NCBI GenBank assembly: GCA_011526105.1 | Contig: WYAZ01000112.1 | Location: forward strand, 1-64,000 | Length of the DNA stretch: 64,000 bases | Source of the DNA: Deltaproteobacteria bacterium | GTDB lineage: Bacteria > Myxococcota > Kuafuiibacteriia > Kuafuiibacteriales > Kuafuiibacteriaceae | Direction: 5' to 3' | Shown: positions 51,020 through 59,720 of the stretch, one piece after another | How the letters are laid out: each line of letters starts with the position of its first letter | How positions within the stretch are numbered: the first letter of the stretch is position 1 | Made by a program: the position numbers and the translations under genes | The notes under the pieces: generated by a model | What the model was told of the DNA's origin: nothing | The model's database searches: none | The model's input: only the letters and a program-made list of their open reading frames with translations

Positions 51020-54009
51020 TGATCCAGAACCACCATGTCGTAGCGGTTGCCCGGGATGGTCCCGGCGTCTTCGAACAGGCGGACGAGGAAGCGATAGGTC
51101 CCGCTCGTGGTCGGTGTGAACTCGAAGATCTCGTCGTCGAGCTCCGTGACCGACGAGGCCACCACCGTGCCCGCGCTGTCGAAGAGGCCGATGTCGACGT
51201 CGCCCTCTGCGTGCGCGAACAAGGCGGCGAAGGTGTAGGTGACGCCTGCGCTGAGGCTCAGGCTGTACCAGTCGTCGTCCAGGTCGCAGGCGGTGAGTGT
51301 GAGGTAGCCGCCCGGCTGAAGCGCGCGCGGGCTGCTCGAGCTGTTGTTGCTCTCGAGGCTGTCCGGCTGGCAACTCGAAGGTGGCACGAGGCTGAAGCTG
51401 AGGTCGTAGCCGTTGCCGGGCTGGGAGCCCGTGTCGCCGAACAGCCGCGCCCGAATTCGGTGAAGGCCCGACTGAGTGACCACGTAGGTGAGTGACTCGT
51501 TGTCGGTGGCGCTCGCGGAGGAGGCGACCGTGGTGCCGGAGGGGCCCAGGAGACTCAGGTCAATGTCCCCCTCAGCGTGACTGAAGGCGAGCGAGATGGT
51601 GACCCGATCTTCGACGACGAGGCCCACGGTGTAGAAGTCGTCGTCCCCCGGACACAGCGTGAGCCCCGTGCTGCTGCCGGGCCAGAGCGCGGGTGCGGTC
51701 TGGACGGTGTTGTTGGGCTCGAACTCATCGGCGGTGCACTGCATCGTCGGGGTGGTGATGCTGAGTTCGAAGCTGTAGTCGTTGCCGGGGCTCGCGCCGC
51801 TGTCGGCGAACAGGCTGGTAGAGAGCAGGTATCGCCCGGCGGTCTGCGCGGTGAAGCTCAAGATCTCGTCGTTCGTGGAAGAGGACCCGCTCGCGATGAC
51901 GCTTCCGGTCGGCCCGAGCACTTGGGCGTCGATGTCTCCTTCTGCGTGCACGAAGCGAAGGCTGAGCTGCACCTGGTCTTGGGCCTGAAGATCAAAGCCA
52001 TAGAAGTCGAGGTCGGCGGCGCACAGCCGCAAGTTGGATTGCGTGCCGGCGGTGATGAGCGTGGCGGTGGCCTCGGTGTCGTTTTGCTCGAAGCGATCGT
52101 CGGTGCAAGTGGCTGGGGGCGGGGGAGGGTTCACGGGCGGGGTGGCACCGCCTACGGTGATGTCGAGGTCGTATCGGTTGCCGGGGCGGCGGCCGCTGTC
52201 CCCGAACAGGAAGACTCGCAACACGTAACGTCCGGTCTCTTCGGCGGTGTGAACAATCGTCTCGTTGTCCGAGGTCGAGGATGCGCTCTGTGCGGTGGTG
52301 CCCGAGGGCTCGATGAGGCGCAGGTCGATGTCTCCGTCGGCGTCCGAGAATCGAGCTTCGATCCGGATCTCCTGACCGAGCGTGACGTTGAAGGCATAGA
52401 AGTCGTCGTTCTCTGGACACACCGCGAGGTTCAGCTCGCCGACCGGCGGGGTGCTCGGCCTTGCGGTGGCTTCGGTGTCGTTCGGCTCGAAGCGGTCCTC
52501 GCCGCACTCGAGGCCCAGGTCCAGGCTGTAGGTGTTGCCGGGCTGCGGCCCGAGGTCCTGGGTCATGAAGACCCGGAGCACATAACGTCCGTCCGATGGC
52601 GCGGCGAGGGTGATGGATTCGTTGTCGGTCGTGGAGACCCCGCTCGCCACGACTTGATTCGCAGGGCCACGCAGCTCCAAGTTGATGTCACCCTCGGCGT
52701 GACGGAACAGCACCTGGATCTCGAGCGGGTCGCCCGTGAGGAGATCGAAGCTGTAGAAGTCCTGGTCGCCGCCACACAGGCTGAGCGCGCCGTAGTTGCC
52801 GACCTGAAGAGCGGTGGCGCTGCCGGCCGCGTCATTGGGCTCAAAGCCATCGGGGGTGCAGACCCGGTTCGTGCAGTGACCGCTGGCCTGACAGGTCTCG
52901 CCGCCCACACAGCCCGTGCTCTGGCAGTTGGCTTCGCATACGCCCGAAAGGAGGTTACAGACCTGGCCGCCGGCGCACTCCGTGTCGTTCGTGCAGAACG
53001 GACCTCCCGCTCCGCACCGACCGCTCGCTGGGTTGCAGCTCGTGGCGCCCGAACACTGAAAGCCGCCCGCCTGAGCGCAGCCGCCCACGCACTGACCGCC
53101 CTCGCAGACCCGGCTCGGCGGCCCGCAGTCTGCGTCGGCGCTGCACGGGCCCTCGAGCGCTACGCAGCGCCCGACGTTGGTATCGCAGACCGAGTTCACG
53201 CCGCAGGTCCCTGGACCGAGCTGTCCGCATCCCGGTACACAACGGCCGGACTCGCAGATGCCGGCGGGCGCACCACACTCACTGTCTAGGGTGCAGCTCG
53301 AGGTTCCGCCGCAGCGACCCGTGCTGCTGTCGCACTGATACCCCCCGGTGCAGACCAGGCCACCCGGCAGGTCGCAGCGCACCTCGCACTGCGCGGAGAT
53401 GCAGATGGCGGCCGAGCCGCAGTCGGCGTCTGCGTTGCAGCTCTTCACGTCCGCGTTGCAGCGACCCGAGGTGACGTCGCAGCTCGTGCCTGTCTCGCAC
53501 TTCAGGGGCGCGAGGCGCGACGCGCAACCCGGGGTGCACTTGGTCCGATGACAGATCTCGCCCGATGCGCAGGCATCGTCCGCGACGCAAGTCCGGTTGA
53601 CGACGCTCTCGTCCTTGCATTGGCCGAGCTCGCAGAGCTGACCGCTTCCACAGTCTTGGCTCGTCGCACACACGCCGCCTGAACGTGGGAGGCAGATCGC
53701 GGTGGGGGTGTTGCAGAGGTGGCTCGATGGGCAATCCGCATCGCTTCCGCACTCGATGGGGGTGGTCGGCGTGCAGACCCCGCCCGAGCAGGTCTCCGTG
53801 GAGAGGCAGTCGGAAGCACTCAGGCAACTCGCGGCCAGGACCTGTGGGACACAGGCGCCAGAGACACACCGCTCTCCCTCTGCGCAGTCTCGGTTGAACG
53901 AGCACACGCCGGAGACCGTTCGCGCGCCGTCACAGGCGAGACCGAAGGCCAGGAGAAAAAGCGAGGAGGCGAGGAGCCGAAACGGGGTGCCGCGATGGAG
54001 CGATGCCAC
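51016..54009 (-). CDS. large Cys-rich lipoprotein with five PPC domains
   Basis: A 997-residue lipoprotein: FRLLASSLFLLAFGL then lipobox GLAC. Residues 35-385 are a chain of Cys-rich units with the pattern D-x-D-C...C...G-x-C (CSFNRDCAEGERCVSGAC and others), reminiscent of EB/EGF-like knots. Residues about 388-997 hold five copies of a pre-peptidase C-terminal (PPC) domain, each opened by a D-x-F-E-P-N-D variant and each with DFYSF-type and HAEGDI-type strands. GTG at 54009 is the likely start. Such proteins mostly bind other proteins or glycans at the surface. Its stop overlaps the B3/4 gene start. Confidence 0.85.
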   Translation of the reverse strand: MASLHRGTPFRLLASSLFLLAFGLACDGARTVSGVCSFNRDCAEGERCVSGACVPQVLAASCLSASDCLSTETCSGGVCTPTTPIECGSDADCPSSHLCNTPTAICLPRSGGVCATSQDCGSGQLCELGQCKDESVVNRTCVADDACASGEICHRTKCTPGCASRLAPLKCETGTSCDVTSGRCNADVKSCNADADCGSAAICISAQCEVRCDLPGGLVCTGGYQCDSSTGRCGGTSSCTLDSECGAPAGICESGRCVPGCGQLGPGTCGVNSVCDTNVGRCVALEGPCSADADCGPPSRVCEGGQCVGGCAQAGGFQCSGATSCNPASGRCGAGGPFCTNDTECAGGQVCNLLSGVCEANCQSTGCVGGETCQASGHCTNRVCTPDGFEPNDAAGSATALQVGNYGALSLCGGDQDFYSFDLLTGDPLEIQVLFRHAEGDINLELRGPANQVVASGVSTTDNESITLAAPSDGRYVLRVFMTQDLGPQPGNTYSLDLGLECGEDRFEPNDTEATARPSTPPVGELNLAVCPENDDFYAFNVTLGQEIRIEARFSDADGDIDLRLIEPSGTTAQSASSTSDNETIVHTAEETGRYVLRVFLFGDSGRRPGNRYDLDITVGGATPPVNPPPPPATCTDDRFEQNDTEATATLITAGTQSNLRLCAADLDFYGFDLQAQDQVQLSLRFVHAEGDIDAQVLGPTGSVIASGSSSTNDEILSFTAQTAGRYLLSTSLFADSGASPGNDYSFELSITTPTMQCTADEFEPNNTVQTAPALWPGSSTGLTLCPGDDDFYTVGLVVEDRVTISLAFSHAEGDIDLSLLGPSGTTVASSASATDNESLTYVVTQSGLHRIRARLFGDTGSQPGNGYDLSFSLVPPSSCQPDSLESNNSSSSPRALQPGGYLTLTACDLDDDWYSLSLSAGVTYTFAALFAHAEGDVDIGLFDSAGTVVASSVTELDDEIFEFTPTTSGTYRFLVRLFEDAGTIPGNRYDMVVLDQ

Positions 54010-54136
54010 GGCGACAGACTCGGACCAAGACCCACATTATCGTATCGGTTGATCGGCGGGTCCGCGGCTTAGATCCGGGTTTCCCTCGGCCGCCGGAGTC
54101 AGAGGTTGCTGGTTCTCCCGAGCGCCGCGACCGAGC

Positions 54137-54955
54137 TCAGGGCACCTTAACCGGCACGGTCAGCGAACGGTCGCCGACGTGGACCTGGATGGTCGTCTTG
54201 CCCTTGTTCACTCCGCGGACGAGCCCCTCCTCGGTCACCTCGGCGACGTCTTCGTTCCCGGAAGCAAACGAGGCGCTGAGGCCGCGGATGGCTTTGCCCG
54301 CGGCGTCTTCACCAAAGACCTGAAGGCGTACGGCTTCGGGGTCCGCGGAGAAGTCGATGGTATCCGGGCTGACCGTCAGCTTTGCGATCTTGGGGAACTT
54401 CACCTCGACCTTCACCGTGGCGCTGAGCTTGTTGAGCTTTGCGGTGACCTCGGTCTTGCCGGGCGCGACGCTCGTGAGGACGCCGTTCTGAACCGTCACC
54501 ACCTGAGTGTCGGACGAGAGCCAGATCGGCTTTCGATCGGGAACGGGCCGCCCCATCTTGTCGGTCAGCGTGTGAGCCACAGTCGCGGTCTCGCCCAAAC
54601 CGACGATCACGAGTTCGGTGCTCGCGAGTTCGAGCTTGTCGGGCAGAGCTACGACGACGGGCACCATGGCCTCGACCTTGCCGATCCGCACCACGATGTT
54701 GGTCGTGCCGGTCTCGTGCGCGGTGACGAGTCCGTTCTGCGCCACGTCTGCGACGGCTGGATTCTCCGATGACCACTTCAGACGAAAAACGGCTTCGTGG
54801 TTGAGCTCGCCCTTGTCGGTCTTGGGCTCTGGCTTGATGACAAAAGTCTCGCCCTTGCTCGTGAGGGTCTTCTTATTCGGATGCAGGTCGATTGTGGCCA
54901 CGTTCGGTCCACAACCCACGACAAGGAACATCGATAGCCAGAGCGCCCGCTTCAT
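54137..54955 (-). CDS. lipoprotein with three BIG2-like domains
   Basis: A 272-residue lipoprotein (MKRALWLSMFLVVGCG). GAGGAAAG precedes the ATG. Three bacterial Ig-like (BIG2) repeats follow, each ending in a run like ENPAVADVAQNGLVTAHETG, DTQVVTVQNGVLTSVAPGKT and NEDVAEVTEEGLVRGVNKG. BIG2 folds serve as spacers or binding arms in surface proteins. It lies between two large surface lipoproteins on the same strand. Confidence 0.85.
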   Translation of the reverse strand: MKRALWLSMFLVVGCGPNVATIDLHPNKKTLTSKGETFVIKPEPKTDKGELNHEAVFRLKWSSENPAVADVAQNGLVTAHETGTTNIVVRIGKVEAMVPVVVALPDKLELASTELVIVGLGETATVAHTLTDKMGRPVPDRKPIWLSSDTQVVTVQNGVLTSVAPGKTEVTAKLNKLSATVKVEVKFPKIAKLTVSPDTIDFSADPEAVRLQVFGEDAAGKAIRGLSASFASGNEDVAEVTEEGLVRGVNKGKTTIQVHVGDRSLTVPVKVP

Positions 54956-55006
54956 GGGGCTTTCCTCTACACCCGCATCTCCGCCAGGTAAAGTCCCCCG
55001 CTGCGC

Positions 55007-58000
55007 TCAAGGCAGCAGTCGGACCACGTTCTGGGTCGTGGGCGTAGGGGTGAAAGCGGAGTCGGCGCTCACCGGGGTGAAGACGTCGACGGTCGCCGCC
55101 GTGGGTACCGCCGTCGTCGCCGTGTCCACAGCGGTCAGCGTGGTGTTGACGCCAAACGGAGCCCCCGTGCCACGGAGGTTCCAGAGCTTGGGCTGGGTGG
55201 GCGCGGCCGCGTCTTCGGCCGAGACCCAGATGCGGCCCGCCGCTTCGAAGGTGCTCTTGGGCGTCTCGGCCGTTCCGAGCCGACGCTGAAAGACGATCGC
55301 CCCGTTCACATCCAGCTTCAGCAAGGTGGAAGCCACATCGGTGACGGTCACCAGGAGACCGTTGTCGGCGGTGGGGGCGAGCGAGGTCGCCACCGCCGCG
55401 TTGGTGGTGCCAGAGAACCGGCGCTGCCAGACCATGGCGCCCGCCGCGTCGACCTTGAACACCCAGAGTTCCCCGTTGACCCCGGCCCCGAACGAGCGCG
55501 TAAATCCGGCCACCGCGTAGCCGCCGTCGTTGGTCTGTCTGACCTGCCGGGCCCCGTCATCGCCGGCGCCACCGTAGCGATTCTCGAAGCCGAGGGCCCC
55601 GTTCGACGCGAGCTTGAGCAACCAAGCCTCGCCGCTGGCGCCGAAGGAAGCCGACTGACCCGCGACGATGTAGCCGCCGTCCGAAGTGGCACGGACGTCG
55701 CGGGCCTGATCGCTGCCGGCGCCGCCGAACACGAACGACCAAGTAGGCGCGCCGGCGGCGTCGAGCTTCATCACCCAGGCGTCATCACCACCGGCGCCCG
55801 CGCTCTGGGTGTAGCCGGCCGCGACGGCGCCGCCATCGGCGGTGGGCCGGGCGGCGTAGATCCGATCGGCGCCGGTGGAGCCGTAGACTCGCTGCGAGAG
55901 GACTGCGCCCGTCCCGTTGGTACGAACCAGCCACCCCTCTTCGCCGCCCGATCCGGCGGACAGGGTGTAGCCGCTCACCAAGGCGCCGCCGTCCGCGGTG
56001 CCCGCGACACCCGTAACGATGTCGTTCGCTGCGCCACCGATGGAGAACTGGTAGAGGTAGCCGCCGGCCGCGTTGACGCCGAAGATGAACGCATCTCGGC
56101 CTTGGCCCGCGTAGTGTCCGGTGAGGACCGCACCTCCACCCGTGCGAGCGGCCGCGAAGGCCTCCTGCATCGCGACCGTGAACGGGTATCGAGCGACGAA
56201 GTCGTTCACGACGAAGGTGAACGGCGCGTTGCTCGCGACCGTGTTGCCACCCGCGTTCGAGGCGGTGACCCGCCAGAAGTAGGTGGTGCCGGGCACCAGG
56301 CTTCCGGTGGGCACCGCGAAGCTCGTGACGTCGGCGGCGAGGTTTCCGCTCGAGACCACGACGTTGGTGAAGGCTGCTTCGGTCGCGATCTGCACCGAGT
56401 AGGCCGTCTCGAGGGTGGCGTCCGCCCAAGACAACGAGAGCGGAAGCGCGGGCGCGGTCTCGCCATTGACGGGAGCGCTCAGCGTGAAGGGACCCGGACC
56501 CTGGCCGGCGGTCGTGAGCTGAAACGGCGCGTTCGTGGCAAGCGTGTCGCCCACCGCGTTCTCGGCGTAGACGCGCCAGTAGACGAGGGTGCCGGCGGGC
56601 AAGGGAGAGGGCAGGCTCGCGTTTGTAACGGTCACGTTGGCTACGCTGCCCACGATGGAGGTGAACGCGGCGTCGGCGGCGACCTCGACCCGATAGCTGC
56701 TCGCGCCCGTCGCGGCGGTCCAGGAGAAGCTCGGGCTCACCGGCACGTCGAGGGCCTGGTTCGCCGGCGCCGAGAGCGTGAACGGCCCGGGGCTCGCGCC
56801 GGTGGTGAAGGCGAGCGGCGCGTTCGTCGCGACCGTCTGTCCGGCCACGTTCTCGGCCTGCACCGACCAGAAGTAGGTGGTGTTGGGGCTCAGCGTGGCC
56901 ACCAGGACGTGGTTCGTCGCGGTGATGTCGCTCTCGGTGGCGACGACCGTCGTGAGCGCTTGGTCGCTGGCCACGGTCACCGTGTAGCGGTCGACCGTGC
57001 CGGCGTCGGTCCACGTGAAGTTGGGGTTGAGCGCAACCCCGGTTGCATCCGCCGCCGGAGCGGTGAGGGTGAACGCCTGAGGGGGCAGACCGGTGGTGAA
57101 GGCGAGCGGCGCGTTCGTGGCGGTGGTGTTCCCGATGGCGTTCGAGGCGATCACTCGCCAGTAGTACGTATCCCCGCCTACCAGGTCCTGATCGATCGTG
57201 AGGTTGGTGTCCGCGATGTCGGCCGCCGTGTAGACGACGTTCGAGAACGCGTTGTCCGAGGCGACCTCCAGCGCGTAGCTCGTGGCCCCGAGGGAATCTT
57301 CCCATTGGAAGTTCGGCCTGAGCCCAACGCCGGTCGCGTCCGCGGCGGGCGCGGTCTGATCAAACGCGGCCGGCGGCAGCGCGATGGTCAACACCGCCGG
57401 ACGGGTGGTGCTCCCCACGCCGTTGGTGAGGTTCGTGAAGGTCATGACCCCTTGGAAATTTCCGCGTCCCAGAGCGGTGGCGCTCGCATTGAGGCGCGCC
57501 ACGATGACGACGGAGCCATCTCGCGGGATGACCCCCGAACTCGGGTTGAGGTCGAGCCAGTCGACGTTGTCGCTCACCTCATACTGAATGTCGGCGCCCT
57601 GAGCGCGCAGGCGGTAGTTCTTGCCGGACGGGGCAAACGGCCCACCCTCGTTGCCGCTCGAGTTGAAGCCTTCCGGCGGGCCGAGGGTCATTGCGACCGG
57701 CGCGTCGATCGTGAGCCGCGCGTTCCGGGTGATCACCGGGTCCGCTGGATTCGTGAGGTTTCTGAAGCTGACGACTCCGGTGTGCACACCTTCCTCGAGA
57801 TCGTTCGCCATCGCGTTGATGTTCACGTTGACGTTGATGCGTTGGCCGCTCTGGATGAGGCCGCCGGCCGGGAGAACGGTGAGCCACTCGGCGCCGGTCT
57901 CGACCGCCCAGTTCAAGTTGCCGCTGGCGGCTTGGAGGACGTAGACCGCCTGGCCGGGGCTGAAAGGACCTCCGGTCTCTCCCCGTGCGGATAGTCCCAC

Positions 58001-58453
58001 GGTCGGGGTCAGCGTCATGATCGTGGTCGCGACGCCGACTTCCAAGGAGACGCTCAACGACACTCGGTCTGCCTCATCATCGACGTTGGTGATGACGACT
58101 TCGGCGTCGTAGCGCCCGGCCTCGAGATCGAGCGCGGCCTGCCCGATGGCGAGGCTGAGCGAGCTCACGCCGCCCACCGCGGACGCGCCGCTGGCGGGCA
58201 CCACGTTCAGCCAAGGCTCGGGGCTCGTGGCGCGCCAACGGACCTCGGCCCCTTCCGCGGAAACGCGGACCGAATGGCGATCAGGGGCGAAGGGACCAGC
58301 CTGCGGTCCGGAGGAGACAAACGGTCCACCGGGGCTCACCACCAGCTGACCGATGGGGGTGCCGTCCTCACGTGTGTCGCAGCCCGTCAGCAGGCAGAGC
58401 GCGGCACAGAGAGAGGCTGTGAGGTGGATCGGATGAGATGACGACAATCGCAA
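55007..58453 (-). CDS. lipoprotein with BACON, FN3-like and propeller regions
   Basis: An 1148-residue lipoprotein. The start is TTG at 58453, with GGGGAGG five bases upstream, giving HLTASLCAALCLL then lipobox TGC. Three BACON-like domains come first (each with a GGPF-x-x-x-G motif such as ETGGPFSPGQ and NEGGPFAPSGK), then four FN3-like repeats of about 97 residues (each ending NAPLAFTTG or similar), then about 360 residues with repeating VFGGAGSDQARDVRATSDGGY-type blades (split here into shorter units), probably a beta-propeller. The FN3 copies are close enough to suggest recent duplication. Likely a surface adhesin or scaffold. Confidence 0.85.
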   Translation of the reverse strand: MRLSSSHPIHLTASLCAALCLLTGCDTREDGTPIGQLVVSPGGPFVSSGPQAGPFAPDRHSVRVSAEGAEVRWRATSPEPWLNVVPASGASAVGGVSSLSLAIGQAALDLEAGRYDAEVVITNVDDEADRVSLSVSLEVGVATTIMTLTPTVGLSARGETGGPFSPGQAVYVLQAASGNLNWAVETGAEWLTVLPAGGLIQSGQRINVNVNINAMANDLEEGVHTGVVSFRNLTNPADPVITRNARLTIDAPVAMTLGPPEGFNSSGNEGGPFAPSGKNYRLRAQGADIQYEVSDNVDWLDLNPSSGVIPRDGSVVIVARLNASATALGRGNFQGVMTFTNLTNGVGSTTRPAVLTIALPPAAFDQTAPAADATGVGLRPNFQWEDSLGATSYALEVASDNAFSNVVYTAADIADTNLTIDQDLVGGDTYYWRVIASNAIGNTTATNAPLAFTTGLPPQAFTLTAPAADATGVALNPNFTWTDAGTVDRYTVTVASDQALTTVVATESDITATNHVLVATLSPNTTYFWSVQAENVAGQTVATNAPLAFTTGASPGPFTLSAPANQALDVPVSPSFSWTAATGASSYRVEVAADAAFTSIVGSVANVTVTNASLPSPLPAGTLVYWRVYAENAVGDTLATNAPFQLTTAGQGPGPFTLSAPVNGETAPALPLSLSWADATLETAYSVQIATEAAFTNVVVSSGNLAADVTSFAVPTGSLVPGTTYFWRVTASNAGGNTVASNAPFTFVVNDFVARYPFTVAMQEAFAAARTGGGAVLTGHYAGQGRDAFIFGVNAAGGYLYQFSIGGAANDIVTGVAGTADGGALVSGYTLSAGSGGEEGWLVRTNGTGAVLSQRVYGSTGADRIYAARPTADGGAVAAGYTQSAGAGGDDAWVMKLDAAGAPTWSFVFGGAGSDQARDVRATSDGGYIVAGQSASFGASGEAWLLKLASNGALGFENRYGGAGDDGARQVRQTNDGGYAVAGFTRSFGAGVNGELWVFKVDAAGAMVWQRRFSGTTNAAVATSLAPTADNGLLVTVTDVASTLLKLDVNGAIVFQRRLGTAETPKSTFEAAGRIWVSAEDAAAPTQPKLWNLRGTGAPFGVNTTLTAVDTATTAVPTAATVDVFTPVSADSAFTPTPTTQNVVRLLP

Positions 58454-58505
58454 GATGACCTCCCCTTCGGAGTGCGGGCATCTTGGCACAGGGCCAAGGT
58501 GGCGC

Positions 58506-59720
58506 CTACCTGGGCTCGACCTCGCTGGACTCGACCCACAGTATCTCGCGCGCCGTCTCTTCCGCGATGCGGCATTCACTCAGATCCTTCGGCATCTTCG
58601 AGGCTTCGGCGGCGAGCGGGATTCGCCCGCCCATCAGCTCGGCGTAGGTCTGGGGGTACAGCGGTTCCAGCGAGGGCTCGGCGTAGCCCCCCGGGTAGGT
58701 CGGGGTTCCGGTCGTCGGCTCGTACTTGTCGGTGGCCCCGACCAAATGGAGCAGTTCGTGTGCGATGACCACGTGATTCGCGCCGAGCATGTCGTCCGCG
58801 GCAAAGCCGTGGACCACCGCGACTTGAAGGCCCTCGAGGCCCACCGAGTGATCCAGCATCGTGTCCGAGTTCGCGGCATGCAGCACCCAGAAGACCTGCA
58901 GATCCGTCGGCTCGAGTTCGAAGCCGGCCGGCGCGCGCCACGCGTACCAGCGAAGCTTCAGGCTGAAGAGCAACGCCTCGAGCGGTGAGCCGCTCTCGGG
59001 CATGCGCGGCGGACGCGCCTCGAGCCGCGGTCCCAAGCGAAGACGCAACGGGTTTCGGGTGGGGGCGTCGAGCCGCTCGGCCTCGCGCGCGAAGAACGCC
59101 TCCACCGGCGCAAGGTCGCTCTCCTCGAGCGTCTCGAGGTAGCTCGAGATCGTTTCATCCTCGGTCGCCGCGATCGGAAACACGAGCACGCTGATCGGGG
59201 TGATCCAGCTTCGAAGCTGCCGCTGCCGATGAATGGCCCCGAGCGCTACGAAGCCGAGAACCGCGAGCAGAACGGCGATGCGGAAGTGACGAAAGCGACG
59301 CCAGACGCCGCTGCTCTTTCTGCACTTCGCGCACTGCGCTACGTCGATGAGATAGAGACAGGCTGCGCAGGCTCGCTGTTCCTTACACTTCGGACATGGC
59401 TCGGAGGCGGCGAGCTTCGGGTGCGTCGGGCAGGCCGCGAAGTCGACGGTCGTTGGGCGGGCCTCGAGGCCGAATCCGGCGGCGGCCAGTCGCGCCTTCA
59501 GCCTGAGAGAGACCTCGGGCGGTTGCGGGCGCAGGGCGAGCACCAGCGGAAGGCGCTCGGGGAGTCGCCTCGCGTCCTCCTCGCTCAGGCCCAGACCGTG
59601 ACGGGCCGCTCGGGCGGCGAGCACCGGGTCCATCGGGCCCGGGCCCGCCCGCAAGATGAGTTGCTCCCCTCGCGGTCGCGGGTCGGACGGACTCTCTCTC
59701 TGTTTGCTCGCTTCGTTCAC
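58506..59720 (-). CDS. membrane-anchored zinc metalloprotease with Cys-rich cytoplasmic part
   Basis: A 404-residue protein. The N-terminal 110 residues contain a pair of Cys clusters (CPTHPK, CPKCKEQRACAAC, CAKC), resembling a B-box or double zinc ribbon. One membrane segment follows near 130-150 (FRIAVLLAVLGFVALGAI), then an outside domain with the protease motif VIAHELLHLVGATDKYE (HExxH) and a later YPQTYAELMGGRIP. GTG at 59720 overlaps the upstream stop (GTGA). The third zinc ligand may be in the Asp/Glu after DKYE. No close family is recognised. It may process one of the co-encoded envelope proteins. Confidence 0.75.
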   Translation of the reverse strand: MNEASKQRESPSDPRPRGEQLILRAGPGPMDPVLAARAARHGLGLSEEDARRLPERLPLVLALRPQPPEVSLRLKARLAAAGFGLEARPTTVDFAACPTHPKLAASEPCPKCKEQRACAACLYLIDVAQCAKCRKSSGVWRRFRHFRIAVLLAVLGFVALGAIHRQRQLRSWITPISVLVFPIAATEDETISSYLETLEESDLAPVEAFFAREAERLDAPTRNPLRLRLGPRLEARPPRMPESGSPLEALLFSLKLRWYAWRAPAGFELEPTDLQVFWVLHAANSDTMLDHSVGLEGLQVAVVHGFAADDMLGANHVVIAHELLHLVGATDKYEPTTGTPTYPGGYAEPSLEPLYPQTYAELMGGRIPLAAEASKMPKDLSECRIAEETAREILWVESSEVEPR

